Assembly (NCBI GenBank): GCA_030619985.1
Contig: JAUXAI010000017.1
Location: 1 to 18,504 of the forward strand
DNA: 18,504 nucleotides
DNA from: a bacterium
GTDB taxonomy: Bacteria > UBP18 > UBA7526
Reading direction: 5' to 3'
The position numbers and the translations under genes were made by a program. How positions within the stretch are numbered: position 1 is the stretch's first letter; each line of letters begins with the position of its first letter. Below the pieces are notes generated by a model. The model was not told the DNA's origin. It saw only the letters and a program-made list of their open reading frames with translations, and searched no databases. Positions 14,427 through 18,504 of the stretch are shown in pieces.

Positions 14427-15019
14427 AAATCGTAGAGAATATTCCCATAGAGATTGAGAAGGAAGAGGTTCTTAGGAGCCTGGGGTATTATCGAAAGAAG
14501 AAGAGCGTTCTTTCTCCCAGTATCGATGCTTTGATTAAGGGGGAGAGAAAGAAGGCTAAGGGATTGATTCAAGCTAAAGGGGTTTATGTTATTTTACCAA
14601 TAAAGTCCAAATCTAAAAGTAAAATTATCTTGAAAAACATTACCCTGAAAGGAAAGGCCATCGCTAAAGCTATGGCAAAAGCAGAGGAGATTGCCCTCTT
14701 TGTGGATACCATTGGCCCGGCCTTAGAGGCTGAGGTCAACCGACTCTATCAAAAAGACGAATATACCAAGGCCACTATCCTGGATACTATCGGCTCTGTG
14801 GCTGCAGATGAGGGAGCAGAGTATTTGAATTCGCTAATTGTAAAGAAAGCGAAGAAGGAAAGCACCCCCCGCTTTTCTCCCGGATATGGAGACTGGGATT
14901 TGAGCATTCAGAAAAGACTCTTGGAGGTTACCCAGGCCTCGAAGATCGGGGTTACCTGTAACGAGGCCTTCTTCATGATCCCCAGAAAGTCGGTCTCGGC
15001 AGTCATCGGATTATATTAA
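14423..15019 (+). CDS. Stand-alone methionine synthase reactivation (activation-domain) protein
   Basis: The 198 residues match the C-terminal SAM-binding activation domain of cobalamin-dependent methionine synthase, here as a separate protein like TM0269 of Thermotoga maritima. Key parts are ALFVDTIGPALEAEV (91-105), the DTIGSVAADEGAEYLN helix (121-136), the SAM-binding motif RFSPGYGDWDLSIQ (150-163, compare RxxPGY in E. coli MetH) and IGVTCNEAFFMIPRKSVSAV (175-194). It would bind SAM and reductively re-methylate MetH whose cobalamin has oxidised to Co(II). The metH gene downstream lacks this domain, which fits. An ATGA overlap with rluD couples translation. A redox partner (flavodoxin or ferredoxin) is not in the window. 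Confidence 0.85.
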   Translation: MKIVENIPIEIEKEEVLRSLGYYRKKKSVLSPSIDALIKGERKKAKGLIQAKGVYVILPIKSKSKSKIILKNITLKGKAIAKAMAKAEEIALFVDTIGPALEAEVNRLYQKDEYTKATILDTIGSVAADEGAEYLNSLIVKKAKKESTPRFSPGYGDWDLSIQKRLLEVTQASKIGVTCNEAFFMIPRKSVSAVIGLY

Positions 15020-15023
15020 TCTC

Positions 15024-15147
15024 AGGGTTATTGGTAGTTGGGTTAGGGTAAGGTAGTGGGTTTGGTAGTTAGGTAAGGGTTAGGTTTTTTAAAGACCAAC
15101 TACTTAACCCAACAACTAAACTAACAACCTAACCTTAACCATAACCG
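15024..15147. repeat. G/T-rich and C/A-rich arms forming a long imperfect inverted repeat
   Basis: The left arm (15024-15089) is a run of GGTTAGG, GGTAGTT and GGGTTAG-like words; the right arm (15093-15147) is the C/A complement with TTAACCC, AACAACT and AACCTTA-like words. They meet at TTTTTTAAAGA. The two arms can fold into a long, loosely paired hairpin, and unit length is about 6-7. It separates the activation-protein gene from metH. No ORF or riboswitch is seen in 15020-15201. Confidence 0.7.
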
Positions 15148-15201
15148 AATAGTTTTTGTCAACTGATCAACTAATATTGAATTCTGAATTAAGGTATAAG
15201 T

Positions 15202-17637
15202 GTGAAAAAATCTTTTTTGGAAAGATTGAAGAGTGAAATACTGGTCTTTGATGGGGCGATGGGGACAGAACTGCCTCTCAATCTGGGGAGATGCCCTGAA
15301 GAGCTGAACCTCACCCATCCAGAGGTAGTGGCTAAGGTCCATTCCTCCTATGTCGAGGCTGGTGCAGATGTCATTACTACTAACACTTTTGGAGGGAATA
15401 GACTAAAATTAAAGGAGAGCGGCTTAGAGGATAGATTAGAAGAGGTCAATATTAAGGGAATAGAGATAGCAAAGCAAGTGGCAAGAGGAAAGGCATTCGT
15501 TGCTGCCTCTGTTGGCCCCACCGGGAAGCTATTGGAGCCCTTAGGCGAGTTTACCTTTGACCAGTTTTACGATGTCTATCGAGAACAGATAAAGGTCCTT
15601 GCTCAGGCAGGAGCAGACATCATCATCCTGGAGACCATGATTGATATTCAGGAGGCGAAGATCGCCCTCATGGCCGCAAAAGAGAGTTGTAATCTTCCCG
15701 TAATCTCTTCCCTTACTTTTACCGAAGAGGGAAGGATGGTTACGGGAAGCGATCCTTTGATAGCCACCACTATCTTAGAGCCCTTGAGGCCAGATGTCTT
15801 AGGAGCAAACTGCAGCCTGGGACCCAAGGGATTAATGAAAGTAATGAAAAAATTTGCTTCGGCGACCGATCTTCCTCTCATTGTGGAGCCCAATGCTGGA
15901 CTTCCCCGGATGGTTCAAGGAAAGACCGTCTATCCCGCCTCTCCAGATTATATGGCGAGGTATGCTTCAGAGTTTGTTAACCTTGGAATAAATGTCGTAG
16001 GGAGTTGTTGCGGAAGCGGGCCAGAGCATACTAAGGCCATTATCAGTAAAGTAAAAAGTAGAAAACCCAAAGAGAGAAAAGTAATATCCAGGATGCACTT
16101 AGCATCGAGAACAAAGGCAGTATCCTTTGCTTGCCCCGTAGGTTTACCCCGTAGGCTTGTCCTTCGGGGCTTGTCCTTCGGGGATAAGAAACCAATCATC
16201 GTTGGGGAGAGAATAAATCCTACGGGAAAAAAGGCCCTTCAGGAGGAGTTAAGGAATGATAGGTTCTCTTTGGTGAGGGAGGAGGCAAAGAGGCAGGAAG
16301 AAGAAGGGGCAAAGGTCTTGGATATAAATGTTATTGGAGAAGGGATAGACGAGGCGAGGGCTTTGAGGAAGGCGATCCTTGTTATAGAGAAGACAACTGA
16401 CCTACCCATTTCCATCGATAGCCCCAATTCAGAAGCGATTGAGAAGGCCCTGAAGGTAGTGGGAGGAAAGGCACTCATCAATTCGGTAAATGGGAAAGAG
16501 AAATCTTTAAAAGTTATATTGCCCCTGGCCAAGAGGTTCGGAGCAGCGATTATTGGATTGACCTTAGATAAAGAGGGAATACCGAGGACCGTCGAGAAGA
16601 AACTCCAGATTGCCAAGAAGATTGTTAAAAAGGCAGTAGAAGTCGGGATTTCTAAAGAGGACATCTTCATCGATACCCTTACTTTGACAGTAGCCAGCCA
16701 GCAGGAGCAGGCCTTAGAATCCTTAGAGGCCTTGAAGCTAATAAAGAAAGAGTTAGGAGTAAAGACTATTTTAGGAATAAGCAATATCTCCTTCGGCCTT
16801 CCCAATAGACCGCTATTAAATGCTACTTTTTATCATCTGGCGAAGAGGTACGGTCTGGATGCTGCCATCATAAATCCTAAGGATGTTAAGTTGAAGGGTT
16901 CCTCTTTAGCATTGAAAGTTCTTAAGGGTGAGGATAAAGGAGCAAAGGAGTATATCAAGGTCCAGAAGGGAATAATAGAAGAAGAGATTAAACCAAAAGA
17001 AGAAGCGGATATTAGAATTCAGTTGAAAGAAGCAATTATTGAAGGTAATAAGGAAGATATCTTAAGACTTACGGAAGAGGCCCTGAAAGAAGAACTTAAG
17101 CCCTTAAAGATTATGGACGAGATTCTGACCCCGGCCATTACTTTAGTTGGTGAGAGATACGATGAAGGGATCTACTTTTTACCTCAGCTCATATCTTCTG
17201 CAGAGGTCATGAAATTGGCCTGTGAGAGATTAAACAAAGAAATGAAGAAAGAGACCATCTCTACCCAAGGGAGGATAGTTATGGCTACGGTAGAGGGAGA
17301 CATCCACGATATCGGAAAGAATATCGTCTCCTTGCTTCTCTCCAATCATGGCTTTAGAGTGATCGATTTAGGAAAGGATGTTAAGAAAGAAAAGATCATC
17401 CAGGAGACAATCTCTCAAAAGGCAGATCTTATCGGCCTCTCTGCTCTAATGACCACTACTATGGGCCGGATGAAAGAGATAAGTGACGAACTAAAGAGAC
17501 GCAGGATAAATATTCCCACTTTAGTAGGAGGTGCAGTAGTAACCAGTCAGTATGCTAAAAAAATTGGAGCGACCTACGCTAAAGATGCCATTGAAGCGGT
17601 AAGGAAAGCAAAGGAACTTATAAAGGAGAAGAGATGA
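15202..17637 (+). CDS. metH: Cobalamin-dependent methionine synthase, without activation domain
   Basis: MetH moves a methyl group from methyl-tetrahydrofolate through cobalamin to homocysteine. The GTG at 15202 follows AAGG (15191-15194) and leads into the normal N-terminus ILVFDGAMGTEL. The 811 residues hold a homocysteine domain (about 1-290, zinc Cys204 in GANCSLGP and Cys269/Cys270 in GSCCG) and a pterin-binding domain (about 329-580, starting PIIVGERINPTG). A cobalamin cap (about 610-690) and a cobalamin-binding domain (about 695-811) follow, with cobalt ligand His702 in GDIHDIGKN. The protein ends there, as in Thermotoga MetH; the activation domain is encoded just upstream. Residues 310-326 of the linker look like a repeat-derived insertion. 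ATGA overlaps the next gene. Confidence 0.95.
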   Translation: MKKSFLERLKSEILVFDGAMGTELPLNLGRCPEELNLTHPEVVAKVHSSYVEAGADVITTNTFGGNRLKLKESGLEDRLEEVNIKGIEIAKQVARGKAFVAASVGPTGKLLEPLGEFTFDQFYDVYREQIKVLAQAGADIIILETMIDIQEAKIALMAAKESCNLPVISSLTFTEEGRMVTGSDPLIATTILEPLRPDVLGANCSLGPKGLMKVMKKFASATDLPLIVEPNAGLPRMVQGKTVYPASPDYMARYASEFVNLGINVVGSCCGSGPEHTKAIISKVKSRKPKERKVISRMHLASRTKAVSFACPVGLPRRLVLRGLSFGDKKPIIVGERINPTGKKALQEELRNDRFSLVREEAKRQEEEGAKVLDINVIGEGIDEARALRKAILVIEKTTDLPISIDSPNSEAIEKALKVVGGKALINSVNGKEKSLKVILPLAKRFGAAIIGLTLDKEGIPRTVEKKLQIAKKIVKKAVEVGISKEDIFIDTLTLTVASQQEQALESLEALKLIKKELGVKTILGISNISFGLPNRPLLNATFYHLAKRYGLDAAIINPKDVKLKGSSLALKVLKGEDKGAKEYIKVQKGIIEEEIKPKEEADIRIQLKEAIIEGNKEDILRLTEEALKEELKPLKIMDEILTPAITLVGERYDEGIYFLPQLISSAEVMKLACERLNKEMKKETISTQGRIVMATVEGDIHDIGKNIVSLLLSNHGFRVIDLGKDVKKEKIIQETISQKADLIGLSALMTTTMGRMKEISDELKRRRINIPTLVGGAVVTSQYAKKIGATYAKDAIEAVRKAKELIKEKR
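16129..16183. repeat. 14-base tandem repeat inserted in the metH linker
   Basis: CTTGTCCTTCGGGG occurs twice in tandem (16156-16169, 16170-16183), after two CCCCGTAGG-containing units (16134-16142, 16147-16155). The codons before and near the end of the insert both read Ser-Phe (AVSF before, GLSF after). Removing 51 bases (16129-16179) would restore a normal AVSF-GDKKP linker. Confidence 0.8.
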
Positions 17638-18260
17638 TTATTAGTGAACAGAAACCAAGAGAAGAGATTTTAGAGATGCTAAAGGGTAAGGAAGAGGTAT
17701 TCATCGTGGGTTGTACTGCCTGCGCCACAAAGTGCCAGACCGGGGGAGAGGACGAGGTAGAGGAGATGAAAAGGGAACTAAAGAAAGAGGGCAAGAAAAT
17801 TACTGGTACCATTGTTCTCGATACCCCTTGCGATGAGCGCATTGTGAAGAAAGACCTTTCTTCCCTTCCCACTTTAAAGAATAGCGATTCTCTCTTAATT
17901 ATGGCCTGTGGCGTGGGATTGCAGACCATAGGGAAGCTAATCGATAGGCCCCTTGTTCCCGCTCTAAATCCTCTTTTTGCTGGAACCACAGAGAGGATTG
18001 GAAGGTATTATGAATACTGCTCCCTCTGCGGCGACTGCCTATTGGATGAGTTTGGAGGCCTCTGCCCTTTGACGAGATGCGCCAAGGGACTATTAAACGG
18101 CCCCTGCGGCGGGGCACGGGATGGGAAATGTGAAGTAAATGATGAGATAGACTGTATCTGGGCCTTGATCTATGAGAAGACAAAAGAACCTCTCAAGACC
18201 TACTATAAGCCGAGAGATTATGAAAAGATATTGATGCCGGGAAAGAGGGTAGTCCGATAA
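17634..18260 (+). CDS. metV: MetV-like, methylenetetrahydrofolate reductase C-terminal domain protein
   Basis: The 208 residues have three cysteines near the start (IVGCTACATKCQTGG: Cys27, 30, 34), then a Rossmann-like middle with DTPCDER and MACGVGLQT (Cys66, Cys92). A cysteine-rich tail follows with Cys129, 132, 135, 144, 149, 158, 166 and 174, in YCSLCGDC, CPLTRC and GPCGGARDGKC. This matches the MTHFR C-terminal (MetV) family that partners MetF in acetogens such as Moorella, where MetV binds zinc and probably iron-sulfur and links MetF to an electron donor. It lies between metH and metF with ATGA and TAATG overlaps, so it probably supplies reductant for methyl-tetrahydrofolate formation. 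The family call is firm; the complex is inferred from order. Confidence 0.88.
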   Translation: MIISEQKPREEILEMLKGKEEVFIVGCTACATKCQTGGEDEVEEMKRELKKEGKKITGTIVLDTPCDERIVKKDLSSLPTLKNSDSLLIMACGVGLQTIGKLIDRPLVPALNPLFAGTTERIGRYYEYCSLCGDCLLDEFGGLCPLTRCAKGLLNGPCGGARDGKCEVNDEIDCIWALIYEKTKEPLKTYYKPRDYEKILMPGKRVVR

Positions 18261-18504
18261 TGTCTCGCTTCTCTGAAAGACTGAAATCCAAGAAGTTTAT
18301 CATTACCTGTGAGATCTTTCCTCCCAAGGGAACAGATCTTACCAATCTCCTAAAGAAAGCGAAAGCACTAAAAGGGATTGTGGATGGGGTGAATGTCACT
18401 GATAGCCAGAGGGCGATAATGCGTATCTCTCCCTTAGCTGTCTGCCACATATTAAAAGAAAAAGGCCTGGAACCCGTCTTTCAATTAACCTGCCGGGATA
18501 GGAA
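18260..18504 (+). CDS. metF: Methylenetetrahydrofolate reductase, N-terminal part (cut by window end)
   Basis: The flavoenzyme reduces methylene- to methyl-tetrahydrofolate, the methyl donor for MetH. About 81 residues are visible and the frame runs off the right edge. FIITCEIFPPKGTDL carries the catalytic Glu of the family, DGVNVTDSQRA the folate/FAD region, and FQLTCRDR the conserved segment at the barrel. The start ATG overlaps the metV stop (TAATG), so the two are coupled. Whether it uses NAD(P)H directly or electrons through MetV cannot be told from this fragment. Confidence 0.9.
   Translation, partial: MSRFSERLKSKKFIITCEIFPPKGTDLTNLLKKAKALKGIVDGVNVTDSQRAIMRISPLAVCHILKEKGLEPVFQLTCRDR

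Noticed and set aside
15020-15201. SAM or cobalamin riboswitch before metH
   Set aside because: The gap consists of the facing repeat arms and a short A/T-rich leader; no conserved riboswitch core is visible.
16239-16805. Long open frame on the minus strand opposite metH (188 codons)
   Set aside because: It lies wholly within the well-conserved metH coding sequence, has a serine/phenylalanine-rich shadow composition and no ribosome binding site.

Overview
The window is bacterial chromosomal DNA: groES/groEL, a bacterial-type ileS, lspA and lgt, a lipobox lipoprotein, a DksA/TraR-type zinc-finger protein and an RluD-family pseudouridine synthase. Genes are densely packed, nearly all on the + strand, with short overlaps (ATGA, TGATG, TAATG). 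A MetH without its reactivation domain, a free-standing reactivation protein and a MetV/MetF pair suggest an anaerobe or thermophile-like lineage, or an uncultivated phylum with similar C1 metabolism. I cannot name the phylum from sequence alone.

Layout. 1-1728: two tandem GH130 glycoside phosphorylase/hydrolase genes, the first cut by the window edge. 1747-4264: a good promoter, groES, a repeat-filled spacer, groEL, a terminator-like hairpin, a 51-codon ORF and a strong terminator. 4265-5123: repeats, a second terminator hairpin, then two gene remnants head to head (C-terminal halves of an SNase-like nuclease and of a DUF72/YecE protein), both without their 5' halves. 5142-7375: promoter, proC, yggT, mtnA. 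7372-10265: promoter, a structured leader and ileS. 10264-10864: heptamer repeats, a DUF5665-like membrane gene, more heptamer repeats. 10865-14426: traR/dksA-like gene, lspA, lgt (interrupted by an apparent +1 frameshift), a lipoprotein and rluD. 14423-18504: MetH reactivation protein, a G/T-C/A inverted repeat, metH, metV-like gene and the start of metF.

How the genes work together. lgt and lspA perform the first two steps of lipoprotein maturation, and the next gene encodes a probable substrate. metF/metV would supply methyl-tetrahydrofolate to MetH, with the separate activation protein re-methylating oxidised cobalamin. mtnA belongs to methionine salvage. ileS, the TraR-like protein, lspA and rluD form a housekeeping cluster.

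I see no defence, mobile or secondary-metabolite system. The most unusual signal is a dispersed class of degenerate short tandem repeats, mostly of 7-nt period (AGTAACC, TTACGGT, GATCACC, AAAAATT, CTCCGAA and similar units). They fill intergenic gaps, start inside or just after stop codons, and also lie in frame inside proC, ileS and rluD, with a 14-nt-unit relative inside metH. They resemble the heptanucleotide STRR elements of cyanobacteria in form, and Rickettsia palindromic elements in invading coding sequence.
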